A stretch of 64,000 nt of DNA from Corynebacterium kroppenstedtii (GCF_016894245.1 NZ_CP069792.1:620001-684000), one strand, 5' to 3'. Counted from the stretch's first letter, positions 1 to 8,976 are shown. Notes: generated from the sequence alone by a model not told the origin. Numbers and translations are program-made.

Positions 1-219
1 CTGCACGACGGCCACCTCCACCACAAGCACGAAGACCACTGGGACGAATGCACGACCGAGGGGCACACGATCCACGAGAACCACCCCCACGAGCATGGTC
101 CGGGCTGCGGGCACGTCGCTATCCCCCACGGTGACCACGTCGACTACCTGCACGACGGCCACCTCCACCACAAGCACGAAGACCACTGGGACGAGTGTGG
201 CCATCTGACCTGTAGCTAA
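1..219 (+). CDS. His-rich metal-binding-type protein, 3' part only
   Basis: The frame is open from the first base of the window to TAA at 217-219, so only the last 72 codons are seen and the start lies outside. The peptide is extremely rich in His, Asp, Glu and Cys, with phrases such as GPGCGHVAIPHGDHVDYLHD. Such short His/Cys-rich proteins occur beside zinc transporters and metal regulators in actinobacteria, so metal binding or buffering is inferred; no enzymatic domain is visible. A 47-base stretch at 1-47 recurs exactly at 148-194 and encodes LHDGHLHHKHEDHWDE twice, an internal duplication. A strong hairpin terminator follows at 255-300. Confidence 0.7.
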   Translation: MHDGHLHHKHEDHWDECTTEGHTIHENHPHEHGPGCGHVAIPHGDHVDYLHDGHLHHKHEDHWDECGHLTCS

Positions 220-254
220 AAGCTGCACGAGGTAACGCACGGTAAAACAACATG

Positions 255-300
255 AAAGGAGCGCCGTACCTTGCTCCCCAGCAGGTACGGCGCTCCTTTT
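255..300 (+). terminator. Rho-independent terminator after the His-rich gene
   Basis: A 16-bp near-perfect stem (255-270 pairing with 284-299) with a 13-base loop ends in TTTT. It lies 35 bases after the stop codon at 219. The same hairpin with two compensated changes recurs at 888-933. Confidence 0.8.
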
Positions 301-433
301 GTCCCATTGCTCCCTCGAGGATCGAAATGCATCACCAAACTTTCAGATCGTGAGAAGCGTTGATGCCTCTCTGTTCCGCTTACATGACACAAACTACGAA
401 GCGCACCTGAACAAACAACAAAACAAACCTGTG
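255..433. repeat. Duplicated terminator segment, copy 1
   Basis: This segment starts with the terminator hairpin and continues through non-coding DNA to CCTGTG at 428-433. It aligns along its length with 888-1082, with several substitutions and a gap of about 16 bases. The central part, including TTGCTCCCCAGCAGGTACGG and a run of CAAACAACAAAACAAACCTG, is identical in both. Confidence 0.8.
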
Positions 434-513
434 TAGTTACTGAGAAAAACAAAGGGAGCCTGAGAAGGAGTGCCACTGCCCCCCCCACAACCACGCGTGA
501 GGATGGATACTGC

Positions 514-714
514 CTAGGCGCCCCTGAGCTCAGCGCCCTGCACATCTGCAAAACTCAACGGCTTGCCATCGTTGTACTCTTCGGAGAAATACTCAGCTTC
601 GTTGATGTGATGCTGTTTTTCTTCCTCACTTAACTTTTCCCATATCTCAACTGTTTCGGGAGTTACGTAGAGATAATCGGAAATGACGATGCGATCGCTC
701 TCGTTATTGCTCAT
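514..714 (-). CDS. Small acidic hypothetical protein (66 aa)
   Basis: I do not recognise this protein. It is acidic and soluble, with a likely amphipathic helix (EIWEKLSEEEKQHHINEAEY, about residues 23-42) and no membrane segment or Cys. No Shine-Dalgarno sequence precedes the ATG, but TATAGT (minus strand, 721-726) sits six bases upstream of it, which would fit a leaderless transcript, a common arrangement in Corynebacteriales. The gene lies alone between the two copies of the duplicated terminator segment. The coding call rests on composition and an intact frame; it could still be fortuitous. Confidence 0.5.
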   Translation of the reverse strand: MSNNESDRIVISDYLYVTPETVEIWEKLSEEEKQHHINEAEYFSEEYNDGKPLSFADVQGAELRGA

Positions 715-887
715 AAAGAAACTATAAGTCCCACACCGGCCAGCAGTCTTCAGTGTTTCTACTTTCTTCTCCTCCTCTCCTAATTTCCCCTATTTACGAC
801 GTGCCCCGGGGTTCCTCGGGACCCCGCTCCCTGTATGCCTGAAAAGCCATCCTCCTGCGCGGCCGGCACACCGCCCTTCATACACAT

Positions 888-933
888 AAAAGAAGCGCCG
901 TACCTTGCTCCCCAGCAGGTACGGCGCTTCTTT
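888..933. terminator. Second copy of the terminator hairpin
   Basis: The stem at 889-904 pairs with 918-933 around the same 13-base loop as the hairpin at 255-300; a G-to-A change in one arm is compensated by C-to-T in the other. T/A runs on both sides mean it could work in either direction. No plus-strand gene ends just before it, so it seems to be a duplicated fragment. Confidence 0.6.
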
Positions 934-1082
934 GTCCCATTGCTCCCTCAAGGATCGAGATGAATCACCAAACTTTCAGGTCATGAAAAGCACGAACTGC
1001 TTTTCTGTGTTTACGTTCTCTGTTTCGCTTACGAGACTTAACCTACGAAGCCCACCTGAACAAACAACAAAACAAACCTGTG
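888..1082. repeat. Duplicated terminator segment, copy 2
   Basis: Copy of 255-433 (see that entry), about 195 bases long. The remainder of the gap up to the permease at 1297 holds only GC-rich sequence with a short direct repeat (GACCGCC three times, 1119-1136) and no cobalamin-riboswitch-like motif that I could see. Confidence 0.75.
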
Positions 1083-1296
1083 GAAACACTGTAAAAATCG
1101 CTCTTTCCTTAAGAACGCCGACCGCCGACCGCCGCAGCGTAGCTTGAGCCCTCCAACACCCGCCCCCTCCCACGGCTTGCGCTCTCCGACCCCACACAAA
1201 CCCCGTTTTACCCCGCCGTAACACAACCTCAGAAAAGCAACGCTCCCGCAACATGGCAGCAAAGGGACAGAGAGAAAGCACACCTACCGTCACACT

Positions 1297-2832
1297 ATGA
1301 CCGCAACACATGAGACCACTCCACAGCCGCCAACGCATCTGAAACAAGGTTCTTTCAACTGGATTGTCCTGGCTGGACTTGGGGTATCCTTCGTCATTTC
1401 GGGTGACTTCGCCGGCTGGCAGTTCGGGCTCGGCTCCGGTGGCTGGGGTGGCCTTTTCTGTGCCCTCCTTATCGTTGCGATTTTATATATGAGCATGTGC
1501 CTGGCACTTGCGGAGTTATCGGCCGCTCTCCCATCAGCGGGTGGTGGCCATCTGTTTGCGCAAGTAGCAGTAGGTGATTTCGCCGGTTTCATGACGGCGA
1601 TCGCCATTTTGCTGGAGTACGTGCTGGCCCCCGCCGCCATTGCCACGTTCATTAGCAGTTATGTCGAATCCCTCCACATCCCGGGCGTTCCCGCAGGATG
1701 GCCCATTTATCTCTTCTGCTATATCGCGGTTGTAGTTGTTCACCTAGCAGGTGCCGGCGAGGCCCTTAAAGCGATGTGCGCCGTCACCATCATCGCCGTC
1801 GCTGCACTGGTGCTGTACACCGTGGTAATGGCCCCGCATGTGCATATCAGCGCCTTCACCGATGGCTGGTCGGGAGCAACAGAGTCTCACAATCCACCCG
1901 GTACGTCTGACCACATTTCTCTTTTCGACGGCGGCCTCGCGGGAATTTGGGCGACCATCCCCTTCGCCATGTGGTTCTTCCTGGCCATCGAGGGCGTTCC
2001 GATGGCTGCTGAGGAGGCGAAAGACCCGGCGCGATCGGTACCCAAGGCAATTGTCGTTGCGATGATGATTCTGCTAGTTGCGGCTATCACGATGATGGTC
2101 GTGGGGCCGGGTGCCGCGGGCACTGGTGTGGTGGCAGAGTCAGGCAATCCGCTAGTGGCCGCCCTTGAGCACGTCGGCGCGAACCACACCGTGGTGGTAG
2201 CCATCAATTACGCGGCCTTGTTGGGCCTGGTGGCCTCGTTCTTCTCTATTATTTACGGCTATTCGCGGCTGACGTTTTCGCTGTCCCGCGCTGGACTGCT
2301 TCCTGCTTTCTTATCGACGACGAACCGCCGCGGCGCTCCAACGTGGGCGTTGATTGTTCCCGCGTGCGTGGGGTTTGCGTTGACGTTGGTGGCGGATGGT
2401 GACGCCCTAATGTCTGTTGCTGTGTTTGGCGCCGTGGTGTCCTACGCGCTGATGATGGTGGCGCATATTGTGTTGCGGGTGCGGCGCCCGGAGCTGCCAC
2501 GGCCTTACCGGACGCTCGGTGGCATCGCGACCTCGGGTGTTGCGTTGGTGCTGTCGCTGGGCGCGGTCGTGGCAACGTTCATGAATGCGCCCATGCTTGC
2601 CGGGTGCGCATTGGGCGTGATGGCGCTGGCGGCCGTGGGGTATGCCGCGTGGGGTCGGAAGACATCGCCGGTGGATATTGCACAGGAGCGCGCTGCGCGG
2701 CAACGTGCCGGACGGGAGCGAAACCTAAAGGCCCGCGACCTAGCAGTACCCTCCCCGTCCCCTCGCGAACTGGAGACTCCCACCAATACCCCACGCACAC
2801 TTACCCCGCTCCAGGCTGAGGAGGTCTACTAA
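1297..2832 (+). CDS. Ethanolamine permease (APC superfamily)
   Basis: This 511-residue protein has about 12 hydrophobic segments and the amino acid-polyamine-organocation pattern, including the early glycine-rich VISGDFAGWQFGLGSGGWGG and EGVPMAAEEAKDPARSVPKA in the middle. It closely resembles ethanolamine permeases, which import ethanolamine across the plasma membrane. The location settles the substrate: its TAA overlaps the ATG of eutB by one base (TAATG), and eutB and eutC encode ethanolamine ammonia-lyase. The C-terminal 50 residues are hydrophilic and cytoplasmic. No good ribosome-binding site precedes the ATG, so translation may start from a near-leaderless message. The N-terminus is otherwise as expected. 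Confidence 0.88.
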   Translation: MTATHETTPQPPTHLKQGSFNWIVLAGLGVSFVISGDFAGWQFGLGSGGWGGLFCALLIVAILYMSMCLALAELSAALPSAGGGHLFAQVAVGDFAGFMTAIAILLEYVLAPAAIATFISSYVESLHIPGVPAGWPIYLFCYIAVVVVHLAGAGEALKAMCAVTIIAVAALVLYTVVMAPHVHISAFTDGWSGATESHNPPGTSDHISLFDGGLAGIWATIPFAMWFFLAIEGVPMAAEEAKDPARSVPKAIVVAMMILLVAAITMMVVGPGAAGTGVVAESGNPLVAALEHVGANHTVVVAINYAALLGLVASFFSIIYGYSRLTFSLSRAGLLPAFLSTTNRRGAPTWALIVPACVGFALTLVADGDALMSVAVFGAVVSYALMMVAHIVLRVRRPELPRPYRTLGGIATSGVALVLSLGAVVATFMNAPMLAGCALGVMALAAVGYAAWGRKTSPVDIAQERAARQRAGRERNLKARDLAVPSPSPRELETPTNTPRTLTPLQAEEVY

Positions 2833-4229
2833 TGTATTCCCAACACCTCGCTGGGCACACGTACTCATTCGCATCCTTAACGGAGGTGATGGCGAAGGCG
2901 TCGCCTATCCGTTCTGGTGACCAACTGGCCGGATGTGCCGCACACTCCGCGGCCGAGCGTGTCGCCGCCGCAATGGTCTTGGCGGACGTGGAACTACGCG
3001 AGTTCATCCGTCGCCCCCTCATCGAGGACGCCGTCACAGACCTCATCCACCGAACCCACGACTCCGACGCGTTCCGCCCCCTCGCGCACATGACCGTGGG
3101 CGCATTCCGCGAATACCTCCTGGAACAGGCGTATCGCAGCGCCGACATCTCCTCTTTGGCGTGGGCATTGACACCCGAGATGGCCGCAGCTGTCTCCAAA
3201 CTGATGAGCAATGGCGAGCTGATCGCGGTATCCGCCGCGTTAAACGTCGTTACGAAATTCCGAACAACCCTGGGTTTACCTGGTCGTTTGTCGTCGCGGT
3301 TGCAGCCCAACCACCCCACCGACGACCCCGCGGGTGTGGCGGCCAGCGTCCTGGACGGGCTGCTCTTCGGGTGCGGCGACGCGGTGGTGGGCATTAACCC
3401 GGCCGGCGATTCCCCCGAGGCGGTCCGCGATCTGCTGCTTCTGCTCGACGAGGTGCGGCGACGGTACTCCATCCCTATGCAGTCGAGCGTGCTCACACAT
3501 ATCTCGACGACGATTGACCTCATGGAGGCCGGCGCACCCGTGGATCTGCCGTTTCAGTCAATTGTGGGAACGGAAGGAGCGCTGCGGTCCTTCGGCGTGT
3601 CGCTCAGTATGCTGGCCGAAGCAGAGCAGGCCGCGGACGAATTGCGCCGAGGAACCGTCGGCACGAATGCTTTGTATTTTGAGACCGGTCAGGGATCGTG
3701 CCTGTCGGCAGACGCGAATATCGGCGTCGATGGGCCGGTTGACCAGCAAACTTTGGAGGCTCGCGCGTACGGGGTGGCGCGTGTGTATCGTCCGCTGTTG
3801 GTCAATACGGTGGTGGGATTCATCGGGCCCGAATACCTGTACGACGGTAAGCAAATCATCCGGGCGGGGTTGGAGGACAACTTCTGCGGCCGGCTCCTGG
3901 GCATTTACATGGGGTGCGACGTGTGCTACACCAACCATGCCGAAACAGATAGCGACGATATGGACACGCTCCTGCACCTTCTGGCGGCGGCGAACACCGG
4001 TTTCGTCATCGCCGTTCCGGGTGCCGACGACATCATGCTGGGCTATCAGTCCCTGTCCTTCCATGACATCGCGCAGGTTCGCGCCACTATGGGCAAACGG
4101 CCAGCGCCCGAATTCGAAGAATGGTTGCACACGACTGGAGTCACAGATCAAGGCGGATTACTTGCCGACGAGGGCCCTGCACCTGCTCTCTCGCCCGACC
4201 ATGCCATGGAATTGGGGTGGACATCATGA
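2832..4229 (+). CDS. eutB: Ethanolamine ammonia-lyase large subunit
   Basis: The 465-residue product matches the EutB family over its full usual length (about 450-465). It is the catalytic barrel subunit of the adenosylcobalamin-dependent enzyme that splits ethanolamine into acetaldehyde and ammonia in the cytoplasm. Recognisable stretches are IRSGDQLAGCAAHSAAERVA near residue 24, MQSSVLTHIST around 216-226, and CDVCYTNHAETDSDDMDTLL near 360. A GAGGAG ribosome-binding site lies in the end of the permease gene. The stop overlaps the eutC start as ATGA, indicating translational coupling. No reactivase EutA gene and no carboxysome-like shell genes are nearby. Confidence 0.95.
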   Translation: MYSQHLAGHTYSFASLTEVMAKASPIRSGDQLAGCAAHSAAERVAAAMVLADVELREFIRRPLIEDAVTDLIHRTHDSDAFRPLAHMTVGAFREYLLEQAYRSADISSLAWALTPEMAAAVSKLMSNGELIAVSAALNVVTKFRTTLGLPGRLSSRLQPNHPTDDPAGVAASVLDGLLFGCGDAVVGINPAGDSPEAVRDLLLLLDEVRRRYSIPMQSSVLTHISTTIDLMEAGAPVDLPFQSIVGTEGALRSFGVSLSMLAEAEQAADELRRGTVGTNALYFETGQGSCLSADANIGVDGPVDQQTLEARAYGVARVYRPLLVNTVVGFIGPEYLYDGKQIIRAGLEDNFCGRLLGIYMGCDVCYTNHAETDSDDMDTLLHLLAAANTGFVIAVPGADDIMLGYQSLSFHDIAQVRATMGKRPAPEFEEWLHTTGVTDQGGLLADEGPAPALSPDHAMELGWTS

Positions 4230-5119
4230 CGAGGCAGCTCGACGTCACGACCACGGGTGGCGAACCCCGAGTTACGAGTGGCGAGGCCAAACTTACGGGC
4301 GGCGAGGACGGCCGTGCTGGGGACGACCATCGTCCCGACGCGTGGGCGAGAGTCCGTGATCTCACCCCGGCGCGGATCGGGTTAGGGAGACACGGCGCGG
4401 CGCAACCGACCTCATCGAAACTATCGTTCGCAGCGGCTCACGCAGCCGCACGCGATGCTGTCCATTCAGGTGAGTCGGGTGACTTCAGTGAGCCGAGTAA
4501 CGGCGGGGATGCAGGTCGTCTGGATAGTTCCGACACGGAGAGTGGGCTTTCCTTTCTTGCCGACGCACCGCTCGTGCGGTCGCGCGCTGGGAACCGGCCC
4601 GAATATTTACGACGCCCTGACCTGGGCCGACTTCCCAACGGTGAGGACCTGTCGAAACTGCCCACTCGTGAGGCCGGATGGGATGTGGGGATAGTCATGG
4701 CGGATGGCCTCTCCCCTGACGCGCTGTCCTATCACGGCAAGGCCACGGAAGAGGCGCTGCGGGACGCAGTTCACCGCATCTGCCCGGAACTCTCCATTGC
4801 CCCCACCGTCAAAGCTAACCAAGCTCGGGTCGCGTTGGGTGACCACATTGCACATGCCATGAACATGCGCGTCGTTGTGGTCATTATTGGCGAGAGGCCA
4901 GGGCTTTCGGTGCCTCATTCTCTCGGCATGTACATCACATATGACGCGTCGCCGGGGACGACCGACGAGCGACGGAACTGTATTTCAAACATTCACCCGC
5001 CCGACGGGCTGAGTTATGAACACGCAGCATTCACCGCAGCCGACCTCATCTCAAAGATGCTGGAATTGAGGAAATCGGGCGCAACTGTGAAGGCTACGCG
5101 GCACGCTATTTCTAGCTAG
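4226..5119 (+). CDS. eutC: Ethanolamine ammonia-lyase small subunit
   Basis: The product (297 residues) forms the complex with EutB and helps bind the cobalamin cofactor. The start is set at the ATG in the ATGA overlap with eutB; the frame extends upstream to 4121, but that part is antiparallel in style and inside eutB. Family signatures include LTPARIGLGRHGAAQPTS near residue 45, DGLSPDALSYHGKATEEALR and LGMYITYDASPGTTDERRNC. Residues 1-40 and about 80-130 are low-complexity Gly/Thr/Ser/Asp stretches not typical of the family, so the N-terminal region carries extra linkers. It is the last gene of the ethanolamine operon; no clear terminator follows. Confidence 0.93.
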   Translation: MTRQLDVTTTGGEPRVTSGEAKLTGGEDGRAGDDHRPDAWARVRDLTPARIGLGRHGAAQPTSSKLSFAAAHAAARDAVHSGESGDFSEPSNGGDAGRLDSSDTESGLSFLADAPLVRSRAGNRPEYLRRPDLGRLPNGEDLSKLPTREAGWDVGIVMADGLSPDALSYHGKATEEALRDAVHRICPELSIAPTVKANQARVALGDHIAHAMNMRVVVVIIGERPGLSVPHSLGMYITYDASPGTTDERRNCISNIHPPDGLSYEHAAFTAADLISKMLELRKSGATVKATRHAISS

Positions 5120-5169
5120 AGGTTTTCTGATAATTCCTACCGATGAAATGACGCCCTATACTCATTTCC

Positions 5170-6591
5170 ATGCAATCTGGCCGTGGTTGTAAGCATCAGC
5201 TCCCTGAATATCCGGTTTCGCCACAAGACCCCGCCCCCACTTCTACTTCTTCCTCTGCCTGTGCAGGCGGTGGAATATCCCTGGGGGTTCTTCTGTTGGC
5301 TGGGTGGGCAATTTTAAGTATGACGTCCGGTCAAGTACGTCATAGTCAAAACGGCAATTTATTCGTGTGGCCAGCGGATTTTACTGTTTATTATCAGGCT
5401 GTCCAGCATGTATTTCGTGAACATAGTCTTTACGACGCCACGTATGTCTTCGATTTACCATTTACCTATCCGCCATTTGCCGCTGTAGTTTTTTCGCCGA
5501 TGATCCTTATGGAGCGTAAACCACTCATTGTGATCTGGCAGCTGGGGTCTCTTGTGATTCTATTTGCCGTAATCGCGGCGACTCTTCGACAGCGAGGATA
5601 TAAATAGCCCTATCTAATTATTATTTCAATAGCTGGAGTATTCGCGTCATTTAATCTCGCTGCGGTTCACGGAACCTTTTTCTGGGGGCAAATCAATATC
5701 TATTTGATGGGGTTAGTTGCCCTCGATTTCCTCCGTGGAAGCAAGGGACGCCTCAGGGGCCTAGGGACTGGTCTTGCGACCGGAATAAAACTTACGCCCG
5801 CATTGTCTGCAGTCGTTTTTGTTTTTGAACGACGGTGGAAACCACTTTTTGTTGCTATCGGAACATTTGTGGTCAGCATCATTGCTGGTTGCCTGCTCAT
5901 TCCCGATGGCCCCCAATACTGGACGCGATACATGTTTGAAACTAGCCGGATCGGTGTCCAAAGCAACCCTGGTGCTCACTCACTTCGTGGGGCTTTATAT
6001 CGATGGCATGACACAGACCAGATTGCTCTGTGGCTAATACTCGATGTGCTCGTCATTATCGTATTTTTTATCGCAGTACGAGGTGCTATTAAGCATGGGG
6101 ATTTACCCATGGCCATGTGTTTGTCGGGAATAACGGCCCCGATTATTGCTCCATTTTCGTGGTATCACCACTGGGTTTTTCTGGTTCCCACAGCCATTGT
6201 GCTGATCTGCGATATCGCCACAGGGTTCACGCTGGCGACACAACGGATTCACAATAACCGGGTTCGTTGGTTTGTAAATCAGTGTGGTGGGTTCGTCAGC
6301 GTGGCTATCGTGAGCGTTGCTTATGTCCCCTTTATTAACCCGTACAGCGTGCCAGCTTTCCGAAATCTCGCTTACAGTGAGTCCTTCGATCCCGCCGTTA
6401 TCCCCGGGAGTTACGTCGGAACAGGCATTGCCATTCTGATTGTTGTTGCACTGCGGTACACCATCGCCTCCGCTGTGACCTCCACCGCGAGCACTCCGCC
6501 CTCTACGCATACTCAGCGTCATTCGTCGCAGAGACGGGCACCACAGAGGTGGGGGGCACCCGCACGGTCCTCATCACGTAAGCAGTTATAA
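5170..6591 (+). pseudogene. GT-C (GT87/DUF2029-type) glycosyltransferase interrupted by an amber codon
   Basis: The reading frame opened by ATG 5170 runs to TAG at 5605-5607 and continues in the same frame without another stop to 6591. Both parts look like one multi-pass GT-C mannosyl/arabinosyltransferase using polyprenyl-phosphate sugars: VWPADFTVYYQAVQHVFREH and FTYPPFAAVVFSP before the stop, then AAVHGTFFWGQINIYLMGLV and GIKLTPALSAVVF after it. About 10 membrane segments are seen in total. A single base change explains the break, so this is a recent nonsense mutation, a sequencing error, or less likely readthrough. An internal start at 5704 would give a protein lacking the catalytic N-terminal loop. 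Confidence 0.8.
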
Positions 6592-6596
6592 GACAT

Positions 6597-8087
6597 CTAC
6601 TCCGTTGGCATAGCGATATAGCGAACCTCCTGGTATTCCTCGATACCGGCATTTCCGCCTTCGCGACCCAGGCCGGACTGCTTCACGCCACCGAATGGAG
6701 CCGCCGCGTTGGACAAGACGCCCACATTTAAACCTGCCATTCCAGCCTCGAGATCCTCCGAGAACCGCAACGCTCGCTGGACATTCGTCGTAAATATATA
6801 GGATGACAATCCGTATTCGGTATCGTTGGCTAACTCAAGTGCCTCGTTTTCCGTAGAGAATGTCGTAATCGGGGCGACGGGCCCGAAAATCTCCTCACCG
6901 AATACTCGCGCATCGGTGGGAACGGGGTACAGTACCGTCGGCTTATAGAAATAGCCCTTGCCCCCAAGGGACTCACCGCCGCAAAGCACCGTCGCGCCCT
7001 TCTCTTTAGCATCATCAACTAAAGCGGCCACGTTCTCCAGGGCTTTCTTCTCAATCAGCGGGCCGCACGTCGTGCCCTCATCCAACCCATTTCCACAGGT
7101 CAAATCACCCATTGCCTGGGCCAGCTTCTTCGAGAACTCCTCGGCCACCGACTCATGCACAATAAACCGGTTCGCAGCCGTACAGGCCTCACCCATGTTC
7201 CGCATCTTTGCAGCCATAGCACCCTCAACAGCCTTGTCCAGATCCGCGTCGTCAAAAACGACAAACGGAGCATTGCCACCCAGCTCCATCGAGGTTCGCA
7301 ACACATTCTTCGAGGCGGCTTCGAGCAGATGCTTGCCGACGCCCGTCGAGCCGGTGAACGACATTTTGCGCAAGCGCGAATCGCTCATGATCGGATCCGA
7401 CACTGACGATGCCGATTTCGACGGCACCACATTAACGACGCCATCCGGCACGCCGGCTTGGCGCAGCAGCTCAATAAAGTACAGCGAGGTGAGCGGTGTT
7501 AGGCGCGCGGGCTTCAACACGACGGTGCAGCCGGCAGCTAATGCTGGGCCGATCTTGCGGGTACCCATGGCCAGCGGGAAGTTCCACGGTGTGATGAGGA
7601 AACATGGCCCCACAGGGCGACGGGAAACCAGGAACCGTAGAGAGCCCTCCGGGCTCGTGGAATATTGACCCCCAATGCGGTTCGCTTCCTCAGAGAACCA
7701 GCGGAGGAACTCCCCGCCGTACGTGACCTCACCGCGGGATTCCGCTAGAGGCTTCCCCATTTCCAGCGTCATCAACGTGGCTAATTCCTCAGAGTTCTCT
7801 TGAACCAGGTCAAACGCCTTTTTCAAAATTGAGCTGCGCTCACGGGACGACGTATGTGACCACTCGTATTGAGCATCAGATGCCGCGTCAAGGGCCTTAA
7901 TGGCATCATCGCCCGTCGCGCTAGCCACCGTTGCGATGACCTCGCCGGTGGCAGGGTTCTCAACGTCAAAGGTCTCTGAGCTAGACGAATCAACCCACTT
8001 CCCATTAATAAATAACTGGGTTGGAGTTTTCGCTATCAGCTCTTCCAGATCAATAGACACAACGGCGCCTTTCAGATTGAATGTCAC
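6597..8087 (-). CDS. gabD: NAD(P)-dependent succinate-semialdehyde dehydrogenase
   Basis: A 496-residue aldehyde dehydrogenase of normal length. The nucleotide-binding region includes LITPWNFPLAMGTRKIGPAL and the Gly-rich SFTGSTGVGKHL; the catalytic Glu lies in MELGGNAPF and the nucleophile Cys in GEACTAANRF. The pattern best fits succinate-semialdehyde dehydrogenase, which makes succinate from the GABA-shunt semialdehyde; other medium-chain aldehydes are possible. The ATG at 8087 adds about eleven residues compared with homologues, and a GTG further in (VSIDLEE) is an alternative start. It is convergent with the broken glycosyltransferase, only five bases apart. Acetaldehyde from ethanolamine would be another conceivable substrate given the neighbourhood, but this is speculation. 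Confidence 0.88.
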   Translation of the reverse strand: MTFNLKGAVVSIDLEELIAKTPTQLFINGKWVDSSSSETFDVENPATGEVIATVASATGDDAIKALDAASDAQYEWSHTSSRERSSILKKAFDLVQENSEELATLMTLEMGKPLAESRGEVTYGGEFLRWFSEEANRIGGQYSTSPEGSLRFLVSRRPVGPCFLITPWNFPLAMGTRKIGPALAAGCTVVLKPARLTPLTSLYFIELLRQAGVPDGVVNVVPSKSASSVSDPIMSDSRLRKMSFTGSTGVGKHLLEAASKNVLRTSMELGGNAPFVVFDDADLDKAVEGAMAAKMRNMGEACTAANRFIVHESVAEEFSKKLAQAMGDLTCGNGLDEGTTCGPLIEKKALENVAALVDDAKEKGATVLCGGESLGGKGYFYKPTVLYPVPTDARVFGEEIFGPVAPITTFSTENEALELANDTEYGLSSYIFTTNVQRALRFSEDLEAGMAGLNVGVLSNAAAPFGGVKQSGLGREGGNAGIEEYQEVRYIAMPTE

Positions 8088-8195
8088 AGGTCGGTTGATT
8101 GTCGCACCTAGGGTTAACTGCCAGGGTAATCCCTGCTACGCGTTTCCGTCAGGGAATATTGCCACTGTCATTTCTAGCTGTCGTTATCTCCCCCA

Positions 8196-8798
8196 TTACC
8201 GGTGCTTACCACTGCGTAGTAAAAACACATTGCTGATAGCACAAGCGGCGACGATGGCACACACAGTCGCAACAACAAAAGGCTGACCGCCCACAATTCC
8301 TGCGGCAAGAGCGGGAACCGCGGTGGATCCGAGACCCGCCACCAAAATAATCATTCCGGCCGCCAAACTGGGCTCGCGGGGAAGAAACGCCATCCCAATT
8401 TGAGTTGCCGCAGAGACCGCAAGCATCAGAAACGTCGTAAAGGCGCCAGTGCATAATCCTACCGATAAACCGGATAGGGTGCGGCCAATACACAAACCAG
8501 GAAAATTAGTTGCCAGTGTAAAGGTCATGCTCGAGGCCAAAGAGAGCGCAATACACGTTAAGATAACTGGTTTTCTTCCTACAATGTCAGAAACGTGGCC
8601 AAACAATAATGCAATGACCACACCCACGACATAAAAAGAAAAGAAGACGACAGTTGAGCTGGAACCCAGCCCCCAATCCCGCTGATATATCGAATACAGC
8701 CCCGACGGAATCGTCGACCCGAGTACGACCATCGTCATTCCATACGATAGCGCTATCCCGTCATAAACCCGTCGCACCGTACCAGTCATTGCACCCAT
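8196..8798 (-). pseudogene. Major facilitator transporter with an internal deletion
   Basis: The 200-residue frame begins like a normal MFS transporter: TM1 near MTMVVLGSTIPSGLYSIYQ, the loop 2-3 signature GHVSDIVGRKPV near residue 68, and GRTLSGLSVGLCTGAF in TM4. It then passes into sequence resembling the last two membrane segments of an MFS protein (SLAAGMIILVAGLGSTAVPA and a C-terminal LLRSGKHR). Full-length members have about 400 residues and 12 segments; here only about six remain, so roughly half of the gene has been lost in frame. It is unlikely to transport anything. It lies just upstream of gabD on the same strand, 108 bases away. Confidence 0.7.
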
Positions 8799-8935
8799 AT
8801 CACGACACCCTCACATAGCGTCAACCCACATCGATCAAAACCTGCTCTATGCTTCAGCGCGAACTTAGTTTTCTTTAAGGAACACTGTAGCCAAGGAATC
8901 AACGACAGTGAGGGAGAACTGGAAGAATGAGAAAG

Positions 8936-8976
8936 CCCCCGTCGGCTGAACCTTTGTAGGATCACAACCGACGGGG
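8936..8976 (-). terminator. Terminator of tRNA-Leu
   Basis: Read on the minus strand, CCCCGTCGG (8968-8976) pairs with CCGACGGGG (8937-8945), followed by CTTTCTC. It lies just downstream of the tRNA-Leu gene. Confidence 0.65.

Noticed and set aside
807..826. CGGGGT/ACCCCG hairpin between the small gene and the second repeat copy
   Set aside because: The stem is short and no T tract follows on either strand, so I do not call it a terminator.
1083..1296. Possible cobalamin riboswitch in front of the ethanolamine operon
   Set aside because: The enzyme needs adenosylcobalamin, so I looked for a B12-box-like core and paired stems but found none that I could support.
976..1347. Overlapping minus-strand frames of 81-123 codons before the ethanolamine permease
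   Set aside because: They run through the duplicated non-coding segment and into the permease start, have Cys/Arg/Val-rich random composition and no ribosome-binding site.
2801..4151. Long minus- and plus-strand alternative frames over eutB
   Set aside because: Shadow frames; eutB motifs and gene overlaps settle the reading.
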